From DASUPK01 sp963724665 (GTDB taxonomy: Bacteria > Actinomycetota > Thermoleophilia > Solirubrobacterales > 70-9), in assembly GCA_963724665.1 (NCBI GenBank), contig CAVRVH010000007.1:1054001-1118000 (forward strand): a DNA stretch of 64,000 bases, in the 5' to 3' direction. The stretch's first letter is position 1. Each line of letters starts with the position of its first letter. Position numbers and translations under genes: made by a program. Shown one piece after another: positions 7,584-17,797 of this stretch. The notes below the pieces were generated by a model that was given only the letters and a program-made list of their open reading frames with translations, did not search any database and was not told the DNA's origin.

Positions 7584-8640
7584 TTACTTCAGCTTCGCGT
7601 CCGGCCGAGCCGGGGGCGCCTCGCGGTTTCCGGCGTTGTCGACCGCGATCGAGAAGAAGCGGTAGCCCCGGCCAGGCTTGCCATTGAAGTGCAGCTTTCC
7701 GGTTCTCGTCTTGCCGATTCGGTGGTACCGACGCCCGTTCACCGATGCGAAGACGAGGACCTTCTTGACGCCCGCGGTGGGCAGCTTTACGCAGCTCGTG
7801 CTGCCGGAGGTGTCATGGCGCTTGATCCTAGGTTCACCACGCCATGGGCTCGCCGGGCCCTCTTGACGTTCGAGCTCGGGGGATCGACGTCCCGGTCGAG
7901 CGCCGCCGCGACGGCCTGGTCTGCTCGGATCACGCCCCAGCCGATCCCGTCGCCGTAGGAGCCGCAATGGCTGGCGGTCACCTTGATCAGGTGCACGACC
8001 CTGGTGTTGGCGATGTTGGGCTTCACCGCGCGGATCAGCGCGGCCACGCCGGCCACCTGCGGGGTCGCCATGCTGGTGCCCACCAGGTAGGAGAAGCGAT
8101 TGTCCCCGTTCACGGTGGTCCGGCCGCCCTGGTCGTCGTCGTCGACGCTGTTGGCGGGCCAGCTCGAGAGGATGCCCTGCTGTCCCCCGACCGAATCCGA
8201 GGCCGATCCGAAGGCGGCGACCGAGACGCGGGTCGTCATCTCGGCACCACCGCCATTGAACAGCGAGCGCGTCCCGTCGTACTTGGCTGAGGTGACCACC
8301 AGGCCACGATCGAAGCCGGCGTCGGGCCCGGTGCCGAGCGGCTGCAGCCACTCCTCGGGATAGATGCAGTCGTTCGGCTGCAGGGGGCCGCAGGATCCGG
8401 ACGGGTTCGGGGAGTTGTCCACCGCGGCAATCAGGATCGACCCGCGTGACTGGGCGTAGCTCAGCGCGGAGACCAGGCCGCTGTCGCAGCCGCCGAGGCT
8501 CATGCTGATCACGTCGCTGTTTCGATTCGCCGCCGCCGTGATCGCGTTTCGCGACGCTCGAGCACGGCCCCGGAATCGCGATCTTGGCGATGAAGAGAGA
8601 GCAGTCGAATCCCATGGAGGCGATCCCGAAGCCGTGGCGC
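7584..8640 (-). pseudogene. Subtilase (S8), C-terminal half, frameshifted
   Basis: Minus-strand remains of a secreted subtilisin-like protease. From about 8640 leftward one frame reads FGIASMGFDCSLFIAKIA. From about 8560 another reads ITAAANRNSDVISMSLGG and runs through the catalytic-Ser motif GTSMATPQVAGVAALI (near 8055-8085). From about 7835 the first frame returns with GYRFFSIAVDNAGNREAPP, a secreted beta-domain tail. At least two frameshifts are therefore needed, near 8550 and 7835. The N-terminal Asp domain is absent here and is found on the opposite strand just to the right. A weak HGLH...IAGATA near 8665-8640 may be what is left of the HGTHVAG box. The TAA (complement of 7584-7586) directly abuts the TAG of the acyltransferase gene. 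Confidence 0.8.
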
Positions 8641-8656
8641 CCGCGATCTGCCTCGG

Positions 8657-8890
8657 GTGGAGTCCGTGCGCCCGGACCGCCCGGTTCAGCTTCGCTACTC
8701 GCCGAACGACTTTGCCTTCACCCACGCCGACCCGCACGCTCCGAGCGGCGATCTCACCCAACGGAACCTGATCCGCGAGGGAGGCCCGCGCGCCTGGGAT
8801 CTGTCACGTGGCACCGGCGCCGAGGTGGCGATGGTGGACTCCGGGGTGGACGGGAGCCATCCGGACCTCTCGAGCCTCATGCCACCCATG
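8657..8890 (+). pseudogene. Subtilase (S8), N-terminal Asp half, inverted
   Basis: On the plus strand the frame from about 8657 reads RYSPNDFAFTHADPHAP, then GGPRAWDLSRGTGAEVAMVD and SGVDGSHPDLSS. This is the start of a mature subtilase with the catalytic Asp in VAMVDSGVDGSHPDL. Family similarity stops at about 8885; the remaining in-frame residues to 9022 are not subtilase-like, and no signal peptide precedes it. The matching His/Ser half lies immediately to the left on the other strand. Reversing this segment would place the halves in the right order on the minus strand. An 8-bp inverted pair, TCCCATGG 8610-8617 and CCATGGGA 8886-8893, brackets it. Confidence 0.75.
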
Positions 8891-9032
8891 GGAACAACTC
8901 TAGGTACCGATCGGCGCGCCGTATGCCAGTCGACGATCGGCGACCCTCCGGCATGCTCTGTGTCGCCTCGGATACTCGGAACCGTTCCCGGACCAGGCCA
9001 GGGTGCTCGCCGAGAGCGCTAGTCTTGCCGGT

Positions 9033-9299
9033 GTGGCCAACGTAGGGCCCATGGAAGTGGTGGTGGTCCTGATCATCGCGCTGATGATTTTCGGGCCGAA
9101 GCGCCTACCGGAGATGGGTAAATCGCTCGGCAAGGGGATGCGTGACTTCAGATCGGCGCTCGCCGGCGAGCATGACGCCGAAGAGAAGCAGGCGCCCGAG
9201 GAGAAGCCGCACCTGCCAGTCGCCGACGAGCGGGCAACGGGGATCGCCGACCCGGGCGCCGGCGACGCGTCGACCGAGAACCGGCACCAGGTGTCCTGA
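9033..9299 (+). CDS. tatA: Sec-independent translocase TatA
   Basis: A single-helix, pore-forming component of the twin-arginine export system. The hydrophobic N-terminus MEVVVVLIIALMIFGPKRLP is followed by the FGPKRLPE hinge, the amphipathic helix EMGKSLGKGMRDFR and an acidic/polar tail, as expected for TatA/E. GTG 9033 gives 88 residues; ATG 9051 is a possible alternative. A TAGTCT -10-like box at 9020-9025 ends 7 nt before GTG 9033, suggesting leaderless transcription. The Tat-type lipoprotein signal on the sugar-binding protein at 11686 is a likely client in this window. Confidence 0.9.
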   Translation: MANVGPMEVVVVLIIALMIFGPKRLPEMGKSLGKGMRDFRSALAGEHDAEEKQAPEEKPHLPVADERATGIADPGAGDASTENRHQVS

Positions 9300-9615
9300 G
9301 TCGGCTTCGGCGATCAGGCCCACGATCACCCCCCTTCATCCGAGAGCAGCCGTTGTGGGATCAGGCCAAGCTCGGGTCGCATCGACCGAGACCGGTTGCG
9401 GTCCAGGCAATCGGTGCTCCCTCTTGGTGCACAGCCCGGGCCGGGCGGCCGCCGGCTTCGCTATACCTCAGACGTGCCATCCCCCGGCCCATCATCGGCC
9501 AAGCAGCGGCCCGGCGACGAGGAGCGCTTCGGACCGCTCTACGTGCGGCGCATGCGCAAGGAGGACGGGCGGGCCCTGATCCTCTACGAGGTGCGGGGCG
9601 AGGATCGCGATCAGG

Positions 9616-10528
9616 GTGAGCGAGCGCCGCTTCAACGAGCTCCGCGGTGAGCAGGTCGTCTACGCGATTCACCGGCAGGAGCGCACGTTCCTGCCGGCGG
9701 CCGACCACTGCCCACTGTGCCCAGCACGGCCGGGCCGCCCGCCCACCGAGATCCCTGTCGAGAGCTTCGAGATAGCGGTCTTCGACAATCGGTTCCCGGC
9801 TTTCTCGGGCGGCGACGGTGCTGCGGAGGTCGTCGTCTACACGGATCAGCACCACGGCTCGTTCGGCGCCCTGCCGCCGGATCGCGCCGAGGCGCTGATG
9901 TGGGTCTGGCGCCATCGGTACGAGGAGCTTGGGGCGCGCCCCGAGGTCGACTACGTGATGCCATTCGAGAACCGTGGCGTCGAGGTCGGCACCACGCTTC
10001 ATCATCCCCACGGCCAGATCTACGCTTTCCCATTCCTGCCTCCGGTCCCAGCGCTCGAGCTGAAGGCCGACCGGCGCCTCGGCGGCTGCGCGTCATGCGC
10101 CCTGCTAGGGCGCGAGCTCGACGGAGGCGAGCGGGTCGTGCACGCGAGCGACGGCGTCGTCTCCTACGTGCCTTACGCGGCGCGGTGGCCGTATGAGGTC
10201 CACGTGGTGCTGCGCGAGCACCGGCCGAGCCTGACGCACTGCACGCCGGGTGAGCTCAACGAGCTGGCCGGTGTCCTGCAGGCCGTGACGCGCGGCTACG
10301 ATCGGCTGTTCGCGCGGCCCTTCCCCTACGTGATGGTCGTCCACCAGGCGCCCACCGACGGCCTCCACGACGGCCATTTGCACGTCGAGTTCTACCCACC
10401 GCTGCGCACGGCCGACAAGCTCAAGTACGCCGCCGGGTGCGAGCAGGGGGCGGGCACGTTCCTGGTCGACGTGATGCCTGAGGACGCGGCGCAGGCGCTG
10501 CGCGGCGCGATCAGCACCGCCGCCGAGC

Positions 10529-10539
<11 letters not shown>
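9616..10539 (+). CDS. galT: Galactose-1-phosphate uridylyltransferase
   Basis: GalT swaps UMP between UDP-glucose and galactose-1-phosphate in the Leloir pathway. From GTG 9616 the protein has 307 residues with zinc-binding HCPLC (31-35) and the active-site HPHGQ (His132 as nucleophile), plus a C-terminal VVHQAPTDGLHDGHLHVEF region. Relatives carry an extra N-terminal strand (RTxxLxDGRxLIYxx). It is present just upstream in another frame as YVRRMRKEDGRALILYE, from GTG 9474 with a -10-like TATACC at 9462-9467. Deleting one G in the GGG near 9612 would join them. The true gene is thus probably 9474-10539 with a frameshift or base-call error. The 3' end overlaps galK by 11 bp. Confidence 0.85.
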
Positions 10540-11572
<1,033 letters not shown>

Positions 11573-11577
11573 CGCAT

Positions 11578-11683
11578 ATCGGCACGCCGATGAAATCGCA
11601 CCCCACGGCCCACAACGAAAGGGATAGGATCGCCCTGCAGAGCACGGAGTGGCTCTGATACCGCAGCAACGCGATAGGAGGAG
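11578..11683 (+). promoter_or_regulatory. Upstream region of the sugar ABC operon: palindrome, -10 and strong SD
   Basis: Three elements lie ahead of the binding-protein gene. ATCGGC-AC-GCCGAT at 11578-11591 is a perfect palindrome suited to an operator. TAGGAT at 11625-11630 is a -10 candidate. AGGAGGAG at 11676-11683 is a near-perfect Shine-Dalgarno just before ATG 11686. The strong ribosome site contrasts with the many SD-less genes around and fits a highly expressed binding protein. The regulator is unknown; the ROK protein at 25866 is a candidate. Confidence 0.45.
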
Positions 11684-11685
11684 AT

Positions 11686-12795
11686 ATGCCTGATCTCGAT
11701 TCTGTCCACGACGCGGTCGAGCGGCTCGAGTGGGCCGACTCCAAGCAGGAGGAGACCTCGGAATCCCGGAGGTGGGCGCTCACCCGCCGCACGGCGCTGA
11801 CCGGCGGCGCCGCCGGAATCGCAGCCTTCATGATCGAGGCGTGCGGTGGAGGGTCGAGTTCGTCCTCCGCGGCCTCGACCGACGTCTTCGGCTCGCATCC
11901 TTCGTACAAGTTCACGTTCGTCAACCACGTCACCACGAACCCGTTCTTCGTGCCGACCAAGTACGGGGCCGACGACGCCTGCAAGCTGCTCGGCTGCTCG
12001 TATCAGTGGACCGGCTCGGCGTCGAGCAACATCAGCGAGATGGTGAACGCCGTAAACAGCGCGATCACCGCTGACGTCGATGGGATCGCAGTGTCGCTCA
12101 TCGACCCGACCGCGTTCAACGCTCCGGTCCAGAACGCGCTGAGCAAGGACATCCCGGTAGTCGCCTACAACGCGGACGCCACCGGCAACGCGCGCCTGGC
12201 CTACATCGGGCAGGACCTGTTCCTGTCCGGGCAGGAACTGGGAAAGCGCATTCTCGACCTCGTTCCGTCCGGCAGCGACATCGCGCTCTTCATCGCGACG
12301 CCGGGCTCGCTCAACATCCAGCCGCGGATCGACGGCGCCAAGGACTCGATCGGGACGCAGCTCAACGTCGACACCGTGGCGACAGGCGCAGCCACCGCGC
12401 ACGAATTGTCGGTGGTCCAGTCCTACGCCCAGGGGCACCCGAACGTCAAGGGGATGTTCGCGGTCGACTCGGGGAGCACGATCGCCGTCGGCCAGACGAT
12501 CCAGAAGCAGAATCTCAAGGGCAAGGTCAAGGGCGGTGGCTATGACCTGACTGAGCCGACGCCAACGCTCGTCTCGGGCGGCTTCCTGGACGTCACGATC
12601 GACCAGCAGGCTTACCTGCAGGGCTTCCTGCCGGTCCTGGAGTTGTTCTTCTACAAGGTGTCACAGACGCTGACTGGCCCCGCCGACGTCAACACCGGGC
12701 TGAAGTTCGTCGACCAGAGCACAATCGGGCCGTACGTCAGCACGAAGACCCGGTTCGAGGGCTCGTCGTCGGCGGCCGGCGTCACCAAGGTCTAG
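11686..12795 (+). CDS. Sugar ABC transporter substrate-binding lipoprotein
   Basis: Periplasmic-binding-protein type I (ribose/xylose/inositol class), 369 residues. An unusually long N-region (about 33 residues) precedes a twin-arginine signal (TRRTALTGGAAGIAAFMIEAC) with a lipobox-like MIEAC at Cys53, so export by Tat and lipid anchoring are likely. The mature part shows typical features: the start YKFTFVNHVTTNPFFVPTK, SLIDPTAFNAPVQNALSKDI with PVVAYNADA, and later the GMFAVDSGSTIAVGQ hinge segment. It leads an operon with permease and ATPase, followed by arabinose genes, so a pentose is the likely ligand. That is inference. Confidence 0.9.
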   Translation: MPDLDSVHDAVERLEWADSKQEETSESRRWALTRRTALTGGAAGIAAFMIEACGGGSSSSSAASTDVFGSHPSYKFTFVNHVTTNPFFVPTKYGADDACKLLGCSYQWTGSASSNISEMVNAVNSAITADVDGIAVSLIDPTAFNAPVQNALSKDIPVVAYNADATGNARLAYIGQDLFLSGQELGKRILDLVPSGSDIALFIATPGSLNIQPRIDGAKDSIGTQLNVDTVATGAATAHELSVVQSYAQGHPNVKGMFAVDSGSTIAVGQTIQKQNLKGKVKGGGYDLTEPTPTLVSGGFLDVTIDQQAYLQGFLPVLELFFYKVSQTLTGPADVNTGLKFVDQSTIGPYVSTKTRFEGSSSAAGVTKV

Positions 12796-12804
12796 ACCAA
12801 ACCC

Positions 12805-13872
12805 ATGGCGGCGACGGACGAGAGGACCGTACCCGCCGGAGCCGAGGGCCGGGGACCAGATTCCCCGGCCCTCGACGCCCGGGCGGGATTCGGCCGGCGG
12901 GCGCTCAGGAGCCTGCTGACCCTTCGCGAGGGCAGCGTGATCCTCGTGACGCTCGTCACGATCATCTACTTCGCCGCGACGACGGACCACTTCACCACCA
13001 CCGACAACTTCAAGAACCTGCTCCCGTACTTCGCTCCGTTCGCGATCCTCGGCGCGGGCGAGGTCTTCGTGATGATCAACGGCGAGATCGACCTCTCGAT
13101 CGGCGCCGTCTACCTGTTCGCGCCGTTCGTCTTCGAGAAACTCGCCACCGACGTGGGCCTCGCACTTGTGCCGGCGCTGATCCTCACCCTTGTCGTTTGC
13201 ATGATGATCGGCGCGATCAACGGCTTCTTCGTCGCCGTGGTGGGCATCACGTCGTTCGTGGTGACGCTCGGGATGCTGTTCAGCATTTCGGGCCTGACGC
13301 TCGTGATCTCACACGCTCAGCAGGTCGCGATGCCCGGTACGTCCGTCACGCACGTCAGCACCTTCGCCCAAATCTTCGGCGCCGGCACCTACTCCGAGCT
13401 GATCTGGGCGCTCGCGATCGTCGCCATCCTCCAGGTGGTCCTGACGTTCACGCGGTGGGGGATCTATACGGTGTCGGTGGGCAGCAACCGGCTCGGGGCG
13501 GCCGAAGCCGGGATCAACGTTCCCTGGAACCTGATTCGCAACTTCGTGCTCTGCGCGACCCTCGCCGGCCTGGTGGGGATCTTCGAGGCCGTGCGGACGA
13601 CCACGGCCACTCCCGATCCGTCGGGCGCCAACGAGGTCCTGTTCGAGGGCATCTCGGCGGCGGTGATCGGCGGCACGCTGCTCAAGGGCGGGTCGGGAAC
13701 CGTCGTCGGCGCGCTGATTGGGGCGGTGTTCCTCGGCGTCCTCAACGACGGCCTCATCATCAAGGGCGTGAACGCCAACTACCTCTTCCTCTACACGGGG
13801 ATCGCGATCCTCATCGCCATGACCCTGAACGTGTTCGTCCAGCGGGCTCGAAGGGGTGCGATACGTGTCTGA
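12805..13872 (+). CDS. Sugar ABC transporter permease (RbsC type)
   Basis: A 355-residue inner-membrane permease of the BPD_transp_2 family. It has the typical FAILGAGEVFVMINGEIDLS segment, about nine or ten hydrophobic helices, and the conserved GGTLLKGGSGTVVGALIGA near the C-terminus. It forms the channel for the substrate delivered by the lipoprotein encoded 9 bp upstream. Its last bases overlap the start of the ATPase gene by 8 bp, consistent with coupled translation. Residues 1-40 are a polar cytoplasmic extension. Confidence 0.93.
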   Translation: MAATDERTVPAGAEGRGPDSPALDARAGFGRRALRSLLTLREGSVILVTLVTIIYFAATTDHFTTTDNFKNLLPYFAPFAILGAGEVFVMINGEIDLSIGAVYLFAPFVFEKLATDVGLALVPALILTLVVCMMIGAINGFFVAVVGITSFVVTLGMLFSISGLTLVISHAQQVAMPGTSVTHVSTFAQIFGAGTYSELIWALAIVAILQVVLTFTRWGIYTVSVGSNRLGAAEAGINVPWNLIRNFVLCATLAGLVGIFEAVRTTTATPDPSGANEVLFEGISAAVIGGTLLKGGSGTVVGALIGAVFLGVLNDGLIIKGVNANYLFLYTGIAILIAMTLNVFVQRARRGAIRV

Positions 13873-14725
13873 GTCTCCGACGGGCGCCGGAACGAAGGGC
13901 GCCACGAGCACGGCGCCGGAGGAGGTCCTGCGCGTCGAGCACATCGCGAAGAGCTTCGGCCCGATCACCGCGCTGCGGGACATCGACCTCCGCCTGAACA
14001 AGGGGGAGGTCTTGGGGCTGCTCGGCGACAACGGCTCTGGGAAATCGACGCTGCTCAAGATCCTCTGCGGCTTCCACAAGCAGGACCGCGGGAGGATGCT
14101 CCTGCGCGGCGAGCCCTACGAGCCGAAGAGCGTCGACGACGCGCGCACGCAGGGGATCGACACCGTCTACCAGGACCTGGCGCTGGTCGACGAGCTGACG
14201 GCCTACCAGAACATGTTCCTGAAGCGCGAGCGGCTGCGGCTGCCGCTGCCCTTCGTCGACAACGGCAAGATGAAGAGAGAGGCACGCCGGGCCTTCGACG
14301 ACATCGGGATCAACATCCCGTCGCTCAACTCCCCCGTGGCCCGCATGTCCGGCGGACAGCGGCAGGCGGTTGCGGTCGCGCGAACGATCTACGGCGGCGA
14401 GGCCGACATCCTCCTGCTCGACGAGCCGCTGGCGGCGATGGGGGCGAAGGAGGGCGGGCTGATCCTCGAGCTGATCGACCGGCTCAAGGAGAAGGGGGAC
14501 GTCTCGATCATCATGATTCTCCACAACTACGTCCACGTGCTGGCCACCTGCGACCGGGTCAACCTGCTCCAGGAAGGCGCCATCGCCCTGGACAAGCCGA
14601 CCTCGGAGACCTCGGTGGAGGAGCTCACCCAGATCGTCGTCGAGCAGTACCGCCGCGCCCGGCAGGAAGCGAGACAGGCGGAGGCCGCGGGGCCGGTCCC
14701 GCGCGGCGCCGAGGCCGGTCGATGA
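13865..14725 (+). CDS. Sugar ABC transporter ATP-binding protein
   Basis: ATPase subunit with one nucleotide-binding domain: Walker A GDNGSGKST, Q-loop VYQDLALVDELTA, signature MSGGQRQAVAVAR, Walker B ADILLLDEPLAAM and H-loop ILHNY. Ribose-type importers usually have a double-domain RbsA; this is the single-domain (FrcA-like) form that would dimerise. GTG 13865 was chosen because AAGGGG lies 8 nt upstream; GTG 13856 is possible. The tail (QEARQAEAAGPVPRG) is disordered. It is the third gene of the importer operon, 23 bp before araB. Confidence 0.93.
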   Translation: MSESPTGAGTKGATSTAPEEVLRVEHIAKSFGPITALRDIDLRLNKGEVLGLLGDNGSGKSTLLKILCGFHKQDRGRMLLRGEPYEPKSVDDARTQGIDTVYQDLALVDELTAYQNMFLKRERLRLPLPFVDNGKMKREARRAFDDIGINIPSLNSPVARMSGGQRQAVAVARTIYGGEADILLLDEPLAAMGAKEGGLILELIDRLKEKGDVSIIMILHNYVHVLATCDRVNLLQEGAIALDKPTSETSVEELTQIVVEQYRRARQEARQAEAAGPVPRGAEAGR

Positions 14726-14748
14726 GGTTCACGCTTGAGCCGTAGCCG

Positions 14749-16395
14749 TTGCCGGAGGCGTTGACGGGGTCCGGCTACGCGATCGGGCTCGATTTTGGGA
14801 CCGAGTCCGGGCGTGCGCTCCTGCTCGACCTCGCGACCGGTCGGGAGGCGGCGGTGAGCGAGGTCCGCTATCCCAGCGGAGTCATCGACCGGGCGCTAGT
14901 TGCCACGGGCCAGGAGCTGCCGCCCGACTGGGCGCTCCAGGATCCCGACGACTGGGTATCGGTGCTCGAGACGGCGATTCCGGCCGTCCTCGCCGACGCC
15001 GGAGTCGCGGGCGCCGACGTCGTCGGGCTCGGCGTGGACTTCACGTCCTGCACCGTCCTGCCGGTCACCGCGGAGGGCGTGCCCCTGTGCAACTTGCCGG
15101 ATTGGCGCTCGCACCCGCACGCCTGGCCGAAGCTCTGGAAGCACCACGCCGCCCAACCGGTGGCCGACCGACTCAACATGGTCGCCGACGAGCGCGGCGA
15201 GGCCTTCCTGGCCCGCTACGGCGGCAAGCTCTCCTCCGAGTGGTACTTCCCGAAGCTGATCGAGCTCTGGCTGGAGGACCGCGGGGTCTACGACGAGGCC
15301 TACGGCTTCATCGAGGCGACCGACTGGATCGTGTGGTGGCTGACCGGCAACGAGCGCCGAGCGACGTGCACTGCCGGCTACAAGGCGTGCTGGTCGGAGC
15401 GCGAGGGGCTGCCCGACGCGGCCTTCTTCGAGGCCGCCTACCCGGGCTTCTCAGAGCCCGCCGAGAAGCTCGGAACCGAGTTTCATCAGCTCGGCAGCCC
15501 CGCCGGCACGTTGCGCGCCGAGGTCGCGGCGCGCACCGGGCTGGCCGAGTCCACCGCGATCGCAGTCGGCAACGTCGACTCGTTCGTCTCGGTGCCGGGG
15601 GCCGGCGTCGATCGGCCCGGGACGTTCGTGATGGTGGTGGGGACATCGATCTGCGACCTGGTGATCGACCGCGAGGAGATTCTCATGGGCGGGATCACCG
15701 GCGTCGTCAAGGACGGGATCCTGCCCGGCCTCTACGGCTACGAGGCTGGGCAGGCGGCGGTCGGCGACATGCTCGCCTGGTTCGTCGAAGCGATCGGGGG
15801 CGGCGAGGGCGCCTACGAGGGGCTGGAGCGCGAGGCGGCGCTGCTGGGCCCGGGCCAGACCGGGCTGGTGGCGCTCGACTGGTGGAACGGCAACCGCACG
15901 ATTCTCGCCGACGCCGATCTGAGCGGGGTCATCGCCGGCCTCACGCTGCACACCGGCCAGGCCGAGATCTACCGGGCGCTGCTGGAGGCGATCGCCTTCG
16001 GCAACCGGCGGATCATGGACAACTTCGAGGAGTATGGGATGAAGCTCGATGAGATCGTCGCCTGCGGCGGGATCGCCGAGAAGAGCCCACTGACCATGCA
16101 GCTGCTGGCCGACACCAGCGGCCGCCCGGTGCGCGTGCCCGCCTCGACGCAGATCCCCGCCCGGGGCGCGGCGCTGTTCGGCGCGGTGGCGGGCGGCGCG
16201 TTCGACGACATCGAGGCGGCGATCGCCGCCACCCGGCCCCCGATCGCCCGCAGCTACGCGCCCGACGCCGAGGCGGGCGCCGTCTATGAGCGCGTCTACG
16301 CGATCTTCCGCGAGCTCCATGACATGCTCGGGCAAAGCCATGCCAACATGCTGCACGACCTGAAGCGCGTGCGGATCGAGAGGAGGTCCCGATGA
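14749..16395 (+). CDS. araB: Ribulokinase
   Basis: FGGY-family kinase of 548 residues, the length typical of AraB and longer than xylulokinase. It phosphorylates L-ribulose to L-ribulose 5-phosphate. The N-terminal phosphate-binding GLDFGTESGRALLLD, the FTSCTVLPVTAEGVPL segment, the GTSICDLVI loop and the C-terminal CGGIAEKSPLTMQLLAD are all AraB-like. TTG 14749 is the annotated start; TTG 14761 is an alternative nearer the conserved SGYAIGLDFG. The stop overlaps the start of the isomerase gene by 4 bp (ATGA), giving an araB-araA-araD order. Confidence 0.9.
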   Translation: MPEALTGSGYAIGLDFGTESGRALLLDLATGREAAVSEVRYPSGVIDRALVATGQELPPDWALQDPDDWVSVLETAIPAVLADAGVAGADVVGLGVDFTSCTVLPVTAEGVPLCNLPDWRSHPHAWPKLWKHHAAQPVADRLNMVADERGEAFLARYGGKLSSEWYFPKLIELWLEDRGVYDEAYGFIEATDWIVWWLTGNERRATCTAGYKACWSEREGLPDAAFFEAAYPGFSEPAEKLGTEFHQLGSPAGTLRAEVAARTGLAESTAIAVGNVDSFVSVPGAGVDRPGTFVMVVGTSICDLVIDREEILMGGITGVVKDGILPGLYGYEAGQAAVGDMLAWFVEAIGGGEGAYEGLEREAALLGPGQTGLVALDWWNGNRTILADADLSGVIAGLTLHTGQAEIYRALLEAIAFGNRRIMDNFEEYGMKLDEIVACGGIAEKSPLTMQLLADTSGRPVRVPASTQIPARGAALFGAVAGGAFDDIEAAIAATRPPIARSYAPDAEAGAVYERVYAIFRELHDMLGQSHANMLHDLKRVRIERRSR

Positions 16396-17792
16396 GCACT
16401 GACGCCAAACCCCGGATCGGACTGCTCGGGATCATGCAGGAGCTCTACGACGACATGGTCCCCGGGATCACCGAACGCCAGGCTGGCTTCGCGCGGGAGG
16501 TGGGCGAGCGGCTCGCCGAGGTCGCGGAGGTCGAGTTCTCCCGCCCGGCCCGCAACCGCGAGGACGTCGAGGCGCTGCTCGCCGAGCTGCGCGCCAGCGA
16601 GGTCGATGGTGTGGCGATCGTGATGCTCACCTACGGCCCGGCGATGCGAACCGTGCGCGCCCTGCTCGACACCCGGCTGCCGATCCTGCTCGCCAACGTC
16701 CAGCCCGAGCGCTCGGTGACCGCGGCCTGGGACATGGCGGATCTCACCTACAACCAGGGCATCCACGGCGCCCAGGACCAGGCCAACGCCCTGGTGCGCA
16801 CCGGCGTGCCCTTCTCGGTCCTGACCGGGGACTGGCAGTCGCCGGAGTTCGCGAGCGGCTTCGAGGACTGGGCGCGGGCGGCGCAGGCAGTGACCGCGCT
16901 GCGCGCCACCCAGATCGCTCTGCTGGGCTACCCGATGAACGGCATGGGCGACATCCTCTACGACCCGCCGGCGCTGCTGCGCGTGCTCGGACCGGTGGTC
17001 GTCAACGAGAGCCTCGGGGACCTCTACGCGCGCATGCAGGACGTCTCCGAGGCCCAGATCGAGGAGGTCATCGGCCGCCACGCGGAGCTGTTCGAGGTCG
17101 ATCCGAAGCTGCCGCGCGAGGCGCATGCCTATGCGGTGCGAATGGAAGTTGCGCTGCGGGGGCTGCTCGATGAGCACGCCTATCGGGGCTTCTCGTTCCA
17201 CTTCGAGTCGGTGGGGCGCGACGGACGCTTCGAGCAGCTGCCGCTGCTCGCGGCCTCGGACCTGATGGCGGACGGCTATGCCTTCGCCGCCGAGGGCGAC
17301 ATGGCGACCGCGTCGCTGATGTGCGCCGCCCAGACTCTGATCGGGGACGCCAACTTCAGCGAGATGTACGCCATGGACTATGAGCTCGACTCGGTGCTGG
17401 TCAGCCACATGGGCGAGGGCAACTGGAAGGTGGCGCGCCGCGACCGGCCGGTGCGACTAATCGACCGCGAGCTCGGCATCGGCGGCCTCGGCAATCCGCC
17501 GACCACCGTCTTCTCGGCCCAGCCGGGCCCGGCGACGACGGCCAACCTGATCCCGCTCGAGGGCGAGGCCTTCCGGCTGGTGGTGGGCAGGGGCGAGGTG
17601 CTCGATACGCCCGAGCTGCCGAACGTCGAGATGCCCTACTTCCACTTCCGGCCCACGAGCGGCATGCGGTCCTTTCTCGACGACTGGCTGGGGCTCGGCG
17701 GCACGCACCACTTCGTGGTCAACCTCGGCGACCAGACCGAGCGCTGGCGGCGCTTCGCCGAGCTCCTCGACCTCGACTACCACGAGATCTAG
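16392..17792 (+). CDS. L-arabinose isomerase-like protein
   Basis: A 466-residue protein of the arabinose/fucose isomerase fold. PRIGLLGIMQELYDDMVPG starts a Rossmann-like domain; the middle holds NGMGDILYDPP and FHFESVGRDGRFEQLP. The C-terminal part carries GEGNWKVARRDRP with a likely metal-binding His before it (VSHMGEGNW) and FHFRPTSGMRSF with a final GGTHHFVVNLGD. It is a divergent AraA relative, not the E. coli type. Its position between ribulokinase and ribulose-5-phosphate epimerase argues strongly for L-arabinose to L-ribulose isomerisation. I do not assign the symbol because the family is distinct. Confidence 0.85.
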   Translation: MSTDAKPRIGLLGIMQELYDDMVPGITERQAGFAREVGERLAEVAEVEFSRPARNREDVEALLAELRASEVDGVAIVMLTYGPAMRTVRALLDTRLPILLANVQPERSVTAAWDMADLTYNQGIHGAQDQANALVRTGVPFSVLTGDWQSPEFASGFEDWARAAQAVTALRATQIALLGYPMNGMGDILYDPPALLRVLGPVVVNESLGDLYARMQDVSEAQIEEVIGRHAELFEVDPKLPREAHAYAVRMEVALRGLLDEHAYRGFSFHFESVGRDGRFEQLPLLAASDLMADGYAFAAEGDMATASLMCAAQTLIGDANFSEMYAMDYELDSVLVSHMGEGNWKVARRDRPVRLIDRELGIGGLGNPPTTVFSAQPGPATTANLIPLEGEAFRLVVGRGEVLDTPELPNVEMPYFHFRPTSGMRSFLDDWLGLGGTHHFVVNLGDQTERWRRFAELLDLDYHEI

Positions 17793-17797
17793 TTCTC

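Noticed and set aside
9361..10011. Minus-strand frame over galT
   Set aside because: No family features; the HPHGQ-containing plus-strand gene explains the DNA.
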